Part shown: positions 1 through 9,680 of the stretch, one piece after another
Layout of the letters: every line of letters starts with the position of its first letter
Numbering within the stretch: the first letter of the stretch is position 1
NCBI GenBank assembly: GCA_902514225.1
Contig: CABXPN010000002.1
Location: 1 to 47,500, forward strand
Origin: an uncultured Bacteroidota bacterium
GTDB lineage: Bacteria > Bacteroidota > Bacteroidia > Flavobacteriales > BACL11
DNA: 47,500 nt
Direction: 5' to 3'
Program-made: the position numbers and the translations under genes
Notes under the pieces: generated by a model
Seen by the model: only the letters and a program-made list of their open reading frames with translations
Told to the model about the DNA's origin: nothing
The model's database searches: none

Positions 1-520
1 GTAGTGGAAATTGGGGCAACATTTCCTGGTATTATTCCAAATCCACCAGAAGGCCACGTCATAGCAGCTGGAACAGGCCAGAAAGGAGATCCTGGAGATG
101 TAATTAGTCCTTGTGCATTTATTAAATTACCTTGATTATCTTCTATAAAATAAGCACATTCAGCAGGGTTAGGTCCCCCCGTGAGAAAAACAGTTTCAAA
201 CGTACCCCCTGCCGTTACAGGAAAAGAATACATTACAGGTCCATTAGGATTAGGACTTCCAGTCAGATCATTCATTGTAATTGTGCTGTAAAGAAGGCCA
301 TCTATATATACCTCTAATCTATTATCAATAGAAGTAGGGGTTTGTGGTATTGTAACCCATCCATCTCCTCCGTTATCATATAAATAAATATTATAATTAC
401 ATGAGTTAAAACTCACATCTGCATTTAAATCTACAGCATTAGGACATGGATTTAATGGGTTTGGAATAATTACAGGATTCACTACAGGTGGAGCTACATC
501 TACTACAATTAATGTTCTAA
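1..520 (-). CDS. Partial secreted T9SS-type surface protein (inverted fragment, N-terminus missing)
   Basis: The minus strand is open from base 647 to the left edge with no stop, and from about 520 leftwards it reads as a credible extracellular protein. It has a proline-rich linker (VAPPVVNPVIIPNP), then a beta-sandwich-like module containing LYDNGGDGW and later ECAYFIEDNQGN, a pattern common in Bacteroidota secreted proteins. No start codon or signal peptide is visible, and the C-terminus lies outside the window. Its 5' side runs straight into the 5' side of the plus-strand gene at about 541, so two N-terminally truncated genes meet head to head. The right boundary given is approximate. Coding is inferred from composition and module resemblance; the exact family is not known. 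Confidence 0.65.
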
Positions 521-540
521 CACCTCCAAATTCTGGAGTA

Positions 541-3240
541 CTTACATCACCATTTACAGTTTGTTCTGATGACCTAACAATATATGATTTATCAAATAAT
601 CTTGCAGGGCAAGATATGAATGGATATTGGTTGGATGCTAATGGATTTCAGCAACCTCCTAATCCATCCTTTAATTTTAGTGCATCTATGCCGTCAGGGA
701 ACTATACTTATGTAGTTGCTTCAGCAGCTTGTCCGGATGCACAAACAATAGTACCTGTTACAGTTATTACAGCACCTAATATAGGAATTGCAAATCCTCA
801 AAGTATCTGTATAAATAATTATGGAGCTGGTAATTTATTCAATCTAGATAATCTACTTTCAGGAAATCCTGACCCAGGAACTTGGTATGAAAGTGGAGTG
901 CCTATCCCAACAAATATTAATCCAAATACATATGGAGTAGGAATAACTACATTTACTTATCAAGTTAATGGGATTCCTCCATGTTCTAACCAAAGTATAA
1001 ATGTTGATTTAACAATAAATCCGGAACCTGTTGTATCGAGTTTTACTTCTTCAGCTCCATCAACAACTCAAGGTTATTCAATCGGATTAGATGTAACAAT
1101 GTCGGTTGGAACTGCCCCTTTTACTATAGATATATATGATGATGATTCTCCTTTTAATACTGGTTCTATATTTATTGCTTCAGGTATGAGTGGAAGTACT
1201 ACTATGATGCCAAATGTAATACCTACTACTACTTATGCTATTAGTTTAATTACTGATGGAAACGGATGTACTACCACTTATGGAACAACTGTTCCTGTTG
1301 GAGTTATTCCTTATCCAATTATTAACCCATTTACTGCTGTTACTCCAGAGATTTGCGAAGGAGATATTGCCACTATTGAATTTAATATGACGCAAGGTGT
1401 TGTTCCAGTAACAGTTGATTATTCTATAAATGGAAATCCATATACTGAAGTTTTAAATTCAGTTGGAATTACTACCATAAATATACCAAATGCTAATTTA
1501 AGTTTCGGAATCAACACTTTTAGTATCTCTAGTATTATTGATGTAAATAATGAAGCTGCACCAAATATTCCTAACGATATTCAGATTATATACAATCCAA
1601 ATCCTTCTGCTACATTTAGCACAACTACACCCGTGATTTGCTATAAAGATGCTGCAATCTTAGAATTTGATTTCCTTGCAGGAACTCCTCCATTTACTGT
1701 AAATTACAGAGATAATGGAACAATTGTTATTCCTTCATTAATTTTTAATAATTTAGGAAATCAAACAAATATTTTATCCCCTGATCCATCAGTAGGAAAT
1801 CATTCTTACGATATTATTAATATTGTTGACTCGAAAGGATGTATTGGAACAATTAGTACTACTGAAGATATTTTAGTTCGTGAGTTACCTGATTTAGATA
1901 TTACTATTATTTCACCTAATCCTCCAGAAATTTGTGTAGGAGACATTGCGGACCTTGCTTTTCCTGTGTTATTTGGTGTAGCTCCATTTAATTTAAGTAT
2001 CTTGGAAGGAAGTACAAATAGTACACTAACTGTGGATTTAAATGGTTATATTGGAGGAAATCCATATCAAGTTTCTCCATCAACTACTACAATTTATACC
2101 CTAACTTCTGTAACTGATGCGAATGGATGTATACAAAGTTTAAGTGATAGTAAAACACTGACCGTTAATGAACTTCCTGTAGTTGATGTAAGCGGTACAA
2201 CAGAAATTTGCAGGGGTGATATTACGAATATTAGTTTTGATTTTAGTGCAGGTTTAGCTCCTTGGACTCTATTTTATAATATAAATGGAACAGTTGCTAC
2301 TCCATTCCAATTAAGTAATATTTCGGATAATGTTTCTGTTAGCCCAACTACTACTTCAGTTTATACATATACTGCAATTTTGGATGCAAACGGATGTGGC
2401 AGTAACTTTACGGATGCAGCTACAATTACTGTAAATCAATTACCGGAGGTAGAAGTTTCTGGAGGTGGAGAAATTTGTAATGATGGATCTACTGTTGATG
2501 TAATTTTTAACACATCTAGTGGAACACCTACATTTAACTTTGAATATACAGTAGGTATCGATAATAAAATTGTTTCAAATGTAGGGTACCAACATGTAAT
2601 TTCAACTAATGAAGCTGGAACATATACCGTTACAAGTTTAATAGATAGCAAAGGATGTATTGGTAAAAGTATTACAGGAACAGCTGATGTAATTGTAAAC
2701 CCAGTACCTGTTGCAGATTTTGCTGCATACCCACAACCTGCTGATGTTACGAACCCTGTAATTAATTTTATTGACAATTCAACAGATCATACTTTAGGTA
2801 CTTGGGATTTTGATGACAACAGTACAGCTTCAACAAATTTTGGACAGATAACTCACAGATTCTCAGATGCAGATAGCGGGACTTATTTTGTGGAACTTTA
2901 TGTAGAATCCAATAAAGGTTGTTGGGATATACTGGTGCAAAAAATTGTAATTGATAAAGCATTTATTTTCTATATTCCGAATGCATTTAGTCCAAACAGA
3001 GATATGCTTAATGATATATTCATCCCTTATGTTGACGGAATAGCTGAATATGACTTTTATATCTATAGTAGACAAGGGCAAGAAATTTTCCATACAACTG
3101 ACATTACTGAAGGTTGGGATGGTTATGTTGCAGGTGGAGAGGAATATGCTATTTCTGGAAAATATGCTTATGCAATCTATATAGTTGATTTACATGGGAA
3201 AGAAAGAAAATACCAAGGAAACTTCTATCTAATAAGGTAA
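541..3240 (+). CDS. Large secreted protein with Ig-like repeats and T9SS type B sorting domain (5' truncated)
   Basis: Cell-surface or secreted protein, probably exported by the type IX system. The frame is credible from about 541; the first in-frame ATG is at 616, but it lies inside a folded module (VCSDDLTIYDL precedes it) and no signal peptide is present, so 616 is not a natural start. Numbering from that Met, about five modules of 90-98 residues begin near 240, 338, 436, 528 and 617 with the signature (P/T/G)EIC-x-GD or a close variant. A PKD-like domain (WDFDDNSTAS) follows near 700, then a CHU_C/gliding-motility type B sorting domain from about 783, with IPNAFSPNRDMLNDIF and a WDGY motif. 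The stop is 1 base before the next gene's start, so the two are surely co-transcribed. The function, adhesion or matrix binding, is inferred only from architecture. Confidence 0.8.
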   Translation, partial: LTSPFTVCSDDLTIYDLSNNLAGQDMNGYWLDANGFQQPPNPSFNFSASMPSGNYTYVVASAACPDAQTIVPVTVITAPNIGIANPQSICINNYGAGNLFNLDNLLSGNPDPGTWYESGVPIPTNINPNTYGVGITTFTYQVNGIPPCSNQSINVDLTINPEPVVSSFTSSAPSTTQGYSIGLDVTMSVGTAPFTIDIYDDDSPFNTGSIFIASGMSGSTTMMPNVIPTTTYAISLITDGNGCTTTYGTTVPVGVIPYPIINPFTAVTPEICEGDIATIEFNMTQGVVPVTVDYSINGNPYTEVLNSVGITTINIPNANLSFGINTFSISSIIDVNNEAAPNIPNDIQIIYNPNPSATFSTTTPVICYKDAAILEFDFLAGTPPFTVNYRDNGTIVIPSLIFNNLGNQTNILSPDPSVGNHSYDIINIVDSKGCIGTISTTEDILVRELPDLDITIISPNPPEICVGDIADLAFPVLFGVAPFNLSILEGSTNSTLTVDLNGYIGGNPYQVSPSTTTIYTLTSVTDANGCIQSLSDSKTLTVNELPVVDVSGTTEICRGDITNISFDFSAGLAPWTLFYNINGTVATPFQLSNISDNVSVSPTTTSVYTYTAILDANGCGSNFTDAATITVNQLPEVEVSGGGEICNDGSTVDVIFNTSSGTPTFNFEYTVGIDNKIVSNVGYQHVISTNEAGTYTVTSLIDSKGCIGKSITGTADVIVNPVPVADFAAYPQPADVTNPVINFIDNSTDHTLGTWDFDDNSTASTNFGQITHRFSDADSGTYFVELYVESNKGCWDILVQKIVIDKAFIFYIPNAFSPNRDMLNDIFIPYVDGIAEYDFYIYSRQGQEIFHTTDITEGWDGYVAGGEEYAISGKYAYAIYIVDLHGKERKYQGNFYLIR

Positions 3241-3241
3241 T

Positions 3242-6200
3242 ATGAGAAAAAATCTCTCAATAATATTATTGGTAATGATTGCAGTAAATTCTTTTGCTCA
3301 ATCAACTTGTAATACTGCTCTTCCTTTTTGTACCGGAACTAATTACACTTTTCCTGCTTCTACAAATACACCTGCACCAACAGGAGCTTATTTTGATTGT
3401 TTGTGGACACAGCCAAATCCAGCTTTCTATTATTGTGAGATAGATAATCCTGGAAATATGACAATCAATATTCAGGGAGGTACGGCAGGCAATTCAAACG
3501 ATATTGATTTCATCTGCTGGGGACCATTTACAAATCCAGCAACTATGTGCAATCAACTAACAGCTGCAAATGTAGAAGATTGTAGCTATTCCGCTACTTG
3601 GAATGAATTCTGTCAAATAAATGGTGCTTCTACTGGGGATTATTATGTTTTATTAATTACAAATTATTCAAACTCCCCTTGTAATATCACCTTTTCACAA
3701 ACTAGTGGAAATGCAACTACAAACTGTTGTATTCTAGGAGGTGACGCTGGAGATGATAATACACTAGATGTTTGTGATACTGACTCCCCATTTAATATGT
3801 GGAATCAATTATTAGGAATCCCTGATAATGGAGGAGTTTGGTATAACTCTTCATGGGCTAATATCTCTAATCAATTTGATCCAGCAAATAATCTGTCTGG
3901 AACATACGCTTATGTTGTCCAGGGTTCTTCCACCGCTTGTCCTGATGACACTTCTTTTCTTACTGTAAATGTAAATATCTCACCAATTGTGAGTATACCT
4001 TCTTTTTCAAATTTATGCGACAATGACCAATCTATTACATTAAATACTGCAACTCCTTCAGGAGGAACCTATAGTGTTAATGGATCAAATTCAACAACTT
4101 TTACTCCTTCAGTACTAAATGTAGGAAATAACATCATAGATTATACTTATACAGATGGAAATGGATGTTCTGCAACAACATCACAAAACTTAATTGTTGA
4201 CCCATCCCCTTTTGCAACCGCAACAACAACAAACGCAAGTTGTAATGGATTTACTAACGGAACTGCTATCCTAAATATTAGCTCAGGTACTGCTCCTTAT
4301 ACTCAAAATTGGGGAACAGCTAATCCTACTACTTTATCTGCTGGAACATATGGATATTTAATTACAGATGCTAATGGATGTTATTTCACAGATAGTTGTA
4401 TTATTTATGAACCGGCTGCTTTTACAATAAATGTTATAACAACAGATGTTCTTTGTAATGGATCAAATGATGGTACCGCTGTAGTAAAAGTTCAAGGTGG
4501 ATCCACAACTACTACAGGAACCGTTTCTACTTTATCTTATTGTCCTTCTACACCAGGTTCAAGCTCCACTTCTACTATTGACCAGGTACAATTAACAGGT
4601 GATGTTTATAGTATAAATAACAATACTACTGGATCATGCGATCAATATGAAGATTATACGACAACAATGTTTGCTGATATTACAGAAGGACAGACATATT
4701 CTATAGATGTTACTTTAGGAGATTGTTCTATTAATAATTATCCATCCGGAGGGAAAGTATTTATTGATTGGAATATAGATGGAGATTTTAATGACCCAGG
4801 AGAAGAAGTAGGTATTATTCCAGATGGAGTTGCCTCTACAGTCTCTATTCCTATTACTGTCCCATACTCTGGAGCATATGGAGCAACTAGAATGAGAGTT
4901 GTTTCTCAATTTCTTAATACCTCTCCTGTAAATAATATAGGACCTTGTGATGTTGGGATAATGGCAAACCCAATTTATGTTCAACCTTGGTTCGGAGCTA
5001 CAGAAGATTATTCTATTGTTGTATCGTCCTCTTCAGTATCAGCTACTTATATTTGGTCCTCTGGACAAACAACAGATAGTGTTTATGGTCTTGCTACAGG
5101 ACCTTATTCTGTAGATGTAATGGATCAGAATGGATGTGTAAATACTGGATTCTTTACAATTACAGAACCTGCTCCAATATTAGTAACTGAAACTATAAAT
5201 AATGTAAGTTGTGATGGTGGAACTGATGGAAGTATATCATTAAGCATTTCAGGAGGATTTACAGATTACACTGTAAATGCAGCAAGTTTCTCTCAAGTTT
5301 TAACTGGAGGAATTAATACATATACAACCCCAAATGTACTTCCGGTAAATACCTATAATTATACCATTACTGATTCTAATAATTGTACTTATTCAAACTC
5401 TATAAATATTACATCCCCATCCCCTATTTCTGTTTCTGAAACAATAAATAATGTGAGTTGTTTCGGATTCAATGATGGAAGTGTAAATCTTTCTATTTCT
5501 GGAGGAATACCAACATATACAGAGAACTGGGGAGCTAATAATTCATCTTCTCTCTCTGTTGGAACCTACAATTATACTGTAACAGATAATAATGGATGTA
5601 CTTATACAAATACAGTTTCGATTTCTGAGCCATCTGACATTCAGATTTCTTCAACACAAAACAATGTATCTACATGTGGAGCTACAGATGGAAGTGTTGA
5701 TGTTACAACTCTTGGAGGAAGTCCTCCTTATTCGTTTAGTTGGAGTTCGGGTCAAAACACTGAAGATATAAATAGTCTCTCTTCAGGAACATTTATATTA
5801 ACAGTTACAGATGCAAATTTATGTACAAGTACACATGCTGTTACTTTAACGGAACCATCAGCTCCTATAGTTTCATATACACAAACAAATACAACATGTA
5901 ATTTAGGATCCAATGGAAGTATAGACATTTCTGTTTCTGGAGGACTAAATCCGTATCAATATTCTTGGAGTAATTCAGCTACATCTCAAGATCTCTCTAA
6001 TCTTGCTGCAGGTATATACACATTAAATGTGACAGATGCAAATAATTGTATTGTAGTAGAAAATATTACTATTACTCAGCCAAACGCTGTTAATGTAATT
6101 TCTACTCAAACCAATGTTACAAATTGTAATGGAAATGATGGAAGTATAGATATTTCTGCTAGTGGAGGAACAGGGAGTTACACATTCCTTTGGTCGAATG

Positions 6201-8620
6201 GATCTACAACAGAAGATGTTTTTAATTTAACTTCTGGTACGCATTCGGTAGATGTAACGGATGCTAACAATTGTACTTTTACATTTAGTTTTACTATTAA
6301 TGAACCTAGTGGAATTACTTCCTCTGAAACAATTACAAATGTAAATTGTCATGGAGAAAATACAGGAAGTGTTACTTTAAATATATTTGGTGGTCAAACT
6401 CCTTACATTGAAAATTGGAATGGTTATAATTCCTCAGCACTTACTGCAGGAACTTACACATATACTGTAACAGATAATCAAAATTGTAATTTCAGTAATA
6501 CAATTACAATTACCGAACCAAATGAATTATTAGTTACTGAAACAGTAAATGATGTATTATGTAAAGATGAAAATACCGGAAACGTTTTGTTAAATATCAC
6601 AGGAGGAATCACACCCTACAATGAAAATTGGGGAGCATTTAATCCTCTTGCATTAAATGATGGAAATTATACATATACAGTAACTGATTTTAACGGATGT
6701 ACTTTTTCTAATTCGGTTACAATTACAGAACCAACACTTTTAACTTCAAATATTACTACAACTGATGCTGTGTGTTTCGGATATAATGATGGAACAGCAA
6801 TAATAACTACAAGTGGAGGAACTTCTCCATATAATACAAATTGGTTCGGACAAAACAACTTAGCTCTTACTTTGGGAAACTATAGTACACTCATTACAGA
6901 TGCAAATGGATGCACAAACACTTTTAACTTTACAATTTCAGAACCTGCTGAAATTCAAGTTACTTCAACTATTAATTCTGCTAGTTGTTTCGGATATTCT
7001 GATGGGAATGTAACTCTAAATATTGTTGGTGTTGCCCCTCCATTTTCACGGGACTGGCTAGGTCAGGACTCTTCTGCATTAGCTGCCGGAAGTCATAACT
7101 TTACAGTTACTGATAATGACGGATGCATTCAGCAAGGAACAGTAATTATTACGGAACCAACCGAAATTACAACTAATGAGATAATTTCTGATGTTTTATG
7201 TAGTGGAGAAAGTAACGGAACTGCATTTCTACAAATATCAGGAGGAACTTCTCCTTATTCAGAAAATTGGAACGGAGTAGATATCACTCAACTACCTAAA
7301 GGAATTTATAATTATACCGTTACGGATGCAAACAATTGCACTTTTACTGATTATGTAACAATAAATGAGCCAAATCCTCTTTCTGTACAGGAAGTAATTA
7401 CGGATGCAAATTGCTTTAACTCTAATGATGGACAAGCAATATTAACAATTAGCGGTGGAACTAGTCCATACATTGAAAATTGGGGAGTTGAAAATCCTTT
7501 TGCTCTTTCTGCAGGAGTTTATTATTATACTATTACAGATTTAAATTCTTGCTCATTTTCTGATAGTGTCCTGATTAATCAAAATAATCAGGTGTATATG
7601 AATTTTGATATGGAATCTCCAATCTGTATCTATGATTCTGCTGCTATTAGTATAAATATAGTTAATCCTATTTCTTCTACTTATACTGTAGAAATATTTG
7701 ATGGAACTAATACTTCTTATTTACTAATTGATTCTTTAGGTAACAACATGATAAATGGAAAACCATTTGGTTTTACTCCTCTAATTTCAACATTATATAC
7801 CATTATCTCTATTACTGATGAAAACGGATGTAACAGTCCTGTAAACCAAACTGACTCTGTTATAGTAAATCCTCTTCCTATCTTAAATTTAAATATTCCG
7901 AATTTCTGCACACAAGATAGTAGTCAGATTTTAACACAAGGTATTCCTTCAGGAGGAACTTATTTTATTGATGGAATGGAAACTAACTTTTTTGACATAG
8001 AGAAACTTGAAGTTGAAACTTATCAAGTTGATTATGAATACACAGACCCTATCACAAACTGTTTTAATACTATTTCTACAGATGTGCAAATAAATAGAAG
8101 TCCTATTGCAGAATTTGCTTTCGGTCCACAACCTGCAAACATTGATAATCCGGAAGTGTTTTTCGAAAATAAATCTGATTTTTATAATTATCAGCTTTGG
8201 ACAATTAACGATGGAACTTCCATAGAAAATCAGGATGATTTTTCACATATCTTTTCAGATACTGGTAATTATATAACACAATTATATATTGAAAATATTT
8301 TTGGTTGTTCGGATTCTATTTCAAATATCTTAACAATATATCCTGTTTTTGAAATTTTTATTCCTTCTGCATTTACACCTAACAATGATGGAGATAATGA
8401 ATTATTCGGACCAGTTTTAAGAGAGAAAGGATACTTAAATTATACATTATTTATCTACGATAGTTGGGGAGGATTAATTTTTAAAGGAGAAAATTCTCCT
8501 TGGGATGGTACTTTAAATGATGTAATGATAAAAAGTGGGACTTACGGATATTCAATTATTGCATATGATTTCCTAAAGAAAGAACATGTCAGAAATGGTA
8601 GTTTCATTCTGATAAAGTAA
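3242..8620 (+). CDS. Giant SprB-repeat adhesin-like protein with GEVED domain and T9SS type B sorting domain
   Basis: Exported 1792-residue surface protein. Residues 1-20 form a signal peptide ending in SFAQ. An N-terminal Cys-rich module (about 20-160) and Ig-like modules follow. From residue 331 to about 1450 there are 13 SprB-type repeats of about 62-66 residues, each with an SC-x-G-x-NDG-like opening, a GG-x-x-PY core, a TVTDANGC-like strand and a closing ITEP. Repeat 2 is split by a GEVED domain at about 430-600 (FIDWNIDGDFNDPGEE, then TEDYS). A further module like those of the preceding gene starts near 1457, then a PKD-like domain near 1620 and a CHU_C sorting domain (IPSAFTPNNDGDNELF) to the end. 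SprB is the Flavobacterium gliding adhesin; this protein shares the repeat type but is much smaller, so a role in adhesion or gliding is inference. Confidence 0.88.
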   Translation: MRKNLSIILLVMIAVNSFAQSTCNTALPFCTGTNYTFPASTNTPAPTGAYFDCLWTQPNPAFYYCEIDNPGNMTINIQGGTAGNSNDIDFICWGPFTNPATMCNQLTAANVEDCSYSATWNEFCQINGASTGDYYVLLITNYSNSPCNITFSQTSGNATTNCCILGGDAGDDNTLDVCDTDSPFNMWNQLLGIPDNGGVWYNSSWANISNQFDPANNLSGTYAYVVQGSSTACPDDTSFLTVNVNISPIVSIPSFSNLCDNDQSITLNTATPSGGTYSVNGSNSTTFTPSVLNVGNNIIDYTYTDGNGCSATTSQNLIVDPSPFATATTTNASCNGFTNGTAILNISSGTAPYTQNWGTANPTTLSAGTYGYLITDANGCYFTDSCIIYEPAAFTINVITTDVLCNGSNDGTAVVKVQGGSTTTTGTVSTLSYCPSTPGSSSTSTIDQVQLTGDVYSINNNTTGSCDQYEDYTTTMFADITEGQTYSIDVTLGDCSINNYPSGGKVFIDWNIDGDFNDPGEEVGIIPDGVASTVSIPITVPYSGAYGATRMRVVSQFLNTSPVNNIGPCDVGIMANPIYVQPWFGATEDYSIVVSSSSVSATYIWSSGQTTDSVYGLATGPYSVDVMDQNGCVNTGFFTITEPAPILVTETINNVSCDGGTDGSISLSISGGFTDYTVNAASFSQVLTGGINTYTTPNVLPVNTYNYTITDSNNCTYSNSINITSPSPISVSETINNVSCFGFNDGSVNLSISGGIPTYTENWGANNSSSLSVGTYNYTVTDNNGCTYTNTVSISEPSDIQISSTQNNVSTCGATDGSVDVTTLGGSPPYSFSWSSGQNTEDINSLSSGTFILTVTDANLCTSTHAVTLTEPSAPIVSYTQTNTTCNLGSNGSIDISVSGGLNPYQYSWSNSATSQDLSNLAAGIYTLNVTDANNCIVVENITITQPNAVNVISTQTNVTNCNGNDGSIDISASGGTGSYTFLWSNGSTTEDVFNLTSGTHSVDVTDANNCTFTFSFTINEPSGITSSETITNVNCHGENTGSVTLNIFGGQTPYIENWNGYNSSALTAGTYTYTVTDNQNCNFSNTITITEPNELLVTETVNDVLCKDENTGNVLLNITGGITPYNENWGAFNPLALNDGNYTYTVTDFNGCTFSNSVTITEPTLLTSNITTTDAVCFGYNDGTAIITTSGGTSPYNTNWFGQNNLALTLGNYSTLITDANGCTNTFNFTISEPAEIQVTSTINSASCFGYSDGNVTLNIVGVAPPFSRDWLGQDSSALAAGSHNFTVTDNDGCIQQGTVIITEPTEITTNEIISDVLCSGESNGTAFLQISGGTSPYSENWNGVDITQLPKGIYNYTVTDANNCTFTDYVTINEPNPLSVQEVITDANCFNSNDGQAILTISGGTSPYIENWGVENPFALSAGVYYYTITDLNSCSFSDSVLINQNNQVYMNFDMESPICIYDSAAISINIVNPISSTYTVEIFDGTNTSYLLIDSLGNNMINGKPFGFTPLISTLYTIISITDENGCNSPVNQTDSVIVNPLPILNLNIPNFCTQDSSQILTQGIPSGGTYFIDGMETNFFDIEKLEVETYQVDYEYTDPITNCFNTISTDVQINRSPIAEFAFGPQPANIDNPEVFFENKSDFYNYQLWTINDGTSIENQDDFSHIFSDTGNYITQLYIENIFGCSDSISNILTIYPVFEIFIPSAFTPNNDGDNELFGPVLREKGYLNYTLFIYDSWGGLIFKGENSPWDGTLNDVMIKSGTYGYSIIAYDFLKKEHVRNGSFILIK
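4232..7591 (+). repeat. Array of 13 SprB-type protein repeats
   Basis: Thirteen degenerate coding repeats of about 190 bases lie in one frame, enlarged in repeat 2 by the nested GEVED domain. Two flavours are visible: one with an ENWG-like centre (repeats 1, 4 and 8-13, some diverged, for example WFGQ and WLGQ) and one with a WSSGQTTED-like centre (repeats 2, 5, 6, 7). Repeat 3 is irregular. The DNA copies are well diverged, so recent slippage is not evident. Confidence 0.85.
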
Positions 8621-9121
8621 ATGAAAAAAATTATTCTTCTTTCTGATTCTCATCATAGTTTGGATGAAAGAATTTTTCCACATTTACAAGAATGTGATGA
8701 GATTTGGCATGCAGGAGATATCGGTGATTTAAAAATAACTGATGAACTAAAGAAATATGCACCACTCAGAGCTGTTTGGGGAAATATTGACGACCATAAA
8801 GTTCGTAAAGAATTCCGTGAAACTACTTATTTTAAATGTGAAGAACTAAAAGTGATGATGACTCATATTGGAGGTTATCCTGGAAGGTATGAAAAAGGAA
8901 TAAAAGTAATTCTTGAACACAAAAGACCAGATTTATTTGTTTCCGGACACTCACACATACTTAAGGTTATGAATGACAAAAAACTTGATATTTTACATAT
9001 GAATCCAGGAGCAATAGGAAATTATGGATGGCATAAAGTAAAAACAATACTTGCTTTTAATGTCTATGGAAAAGAAATTAAAGATTTAAGAGTTATTGAG
9101 TTCCCTAGAGGTAAAAACTAA
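8621..9121 (+). CDS. YfcE/MJ0936-type metallophosphoesterase
   Basis: Cytoplasmic two-metal phosphoesterase of 166 residues, the usual size for the YfcE/MJ0936 group, which cleaves phosphodiesters in vitro; the physiological substrate is unknown. Metal-binding motifs appear in the expected order: D9-x-H11, G32-D33, G54-N55-x-D-D-H59, the THIGG histidine, and G109-H-S-H112. The ATG directly follows the stop of the SprB-repeat gene, so the gene sits last in that operon, though a functional link is not evident. Its stop overlaps by four bases the stop of the convergent DUF4293 gene, leaving no room for an intrinsic terminator. Confidence 0.85.
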   Translation: MKKIILLSDSHHSLDERIFPHLQECDEIWHAGDIGDLKITDELKKYAPLRAVWGNIDDHKVRKEFRETTYFKCEELKVMMTHIGGYPGRYEKGIKVILEHKRPDLFVSGHSHILKVMNDKKLDILHMNPGAIGNYGWHKVKTILAFNVYGKEIKDLRVIEFPRGKN

Positions 9122-9528
9122 CGAATCCTATCTGCAGACCTCACTAACTTCTCATCCTTCTTTATAAAGTATGATGAGATAAATAATATAATATATGGAG
9201 CAGTTAAATAGAAAATACCATATCCCATATGATTTCTTTCCTCTTTAAAAATAATTAACAGAGAGAAAGAGATAGCAAGAGATAATCTAGAAATATTAAC
9301 AATCATTAATTGCCTTAGTCGATTTCTAAACTGAAAAATAGCAAATAAAGCTAAAAAAGTAGACATTAATAACAATAATAAAGGAAAAGGATTTTCTAAA
9401 TCTTTCATCATTATTAACTTCAATTCAGGAAATAGATCCATATTAATAAATATAGGAGCATAATAATAAATTATCATATTTAATAGTGCAGCAAAAAACA
9501 AAAATAAGGATTGAACTCTTTGTATCAT
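9118..9528 (-). CDS. DUF4293 family membrane protein
   Basis: Small inner-membrane protein of 136 residues with four hydrophobic segments. It opens with MIQRVQSLFLF and closes with DEKLVRSADRIR, both typical of DUF4293, a Bacteroidota-restricted family commonly found divergent from rho, as here. The function is unknown. A perfect TAnnTTTG box on the minus strand at 9546-9553 lies 17 bases before the ATG, which supports this start. It converges with the phosphoesterase gene and overlaps its stop codon. Confidence 0.8.
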   Translation of the reverse strand: MIQRVQSLFLFFAALLNMIIYYYAPIFINMDLFPELKLIMMKDLENPFPLLLLLMSTFLALFAIFQFRNRLRQLMIVNISRLSLAISFSLLIIFKEERNHMGYGIFYLTAPYIILFISSYFIKKDEKLVRSADRIR

Positions 9529-9545
9529 AAATGTATAATTTTATG

Positions 9546-9553
9546 CAAATATA
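9546..9553 (-). promoter_or_regulatory. Bacteroidota -7 box (TATATTTG) for the DUF4293 gene
   Basis: TATATTTG on the minus strand matches the TAnnTTTG consensus and lies 17 bases upstream of the DUF4293 start codon. No convincing -33 TTG was seen. Confidence 0.5.
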
Positions 9554-9680
9554 AAGTATTTGTAAAAATATTTGTATTATTGCATAGTATTTCACAATTA
9601 GAAAAACAAAATCACACACTTATTACACTTACATTATTGACAAATCGTCAAAAAAATTACACAACAATTAAAATAAAAAT

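Noticed and set aside
132..317. Open frame of 61 codons on the plus strand at the left edge
   Set aside because: It lies antisense to the better coding frame on the minus strand, has no family resemblance and an odd composition.
4232..7591. Regularly spaced repeats considered as CRISPR-like or recombination units
   Set aside because: The repeats are protein-level, diverged in DNA, in one continuous frame and match the SprB family.
9637..9651. Inverted repeat TTGAC-N5-GTCAA in the rho leader as an operator
   Set aside because: Arms of only five bases are expected by chance in AT-rich DNA; no second copy was seen.
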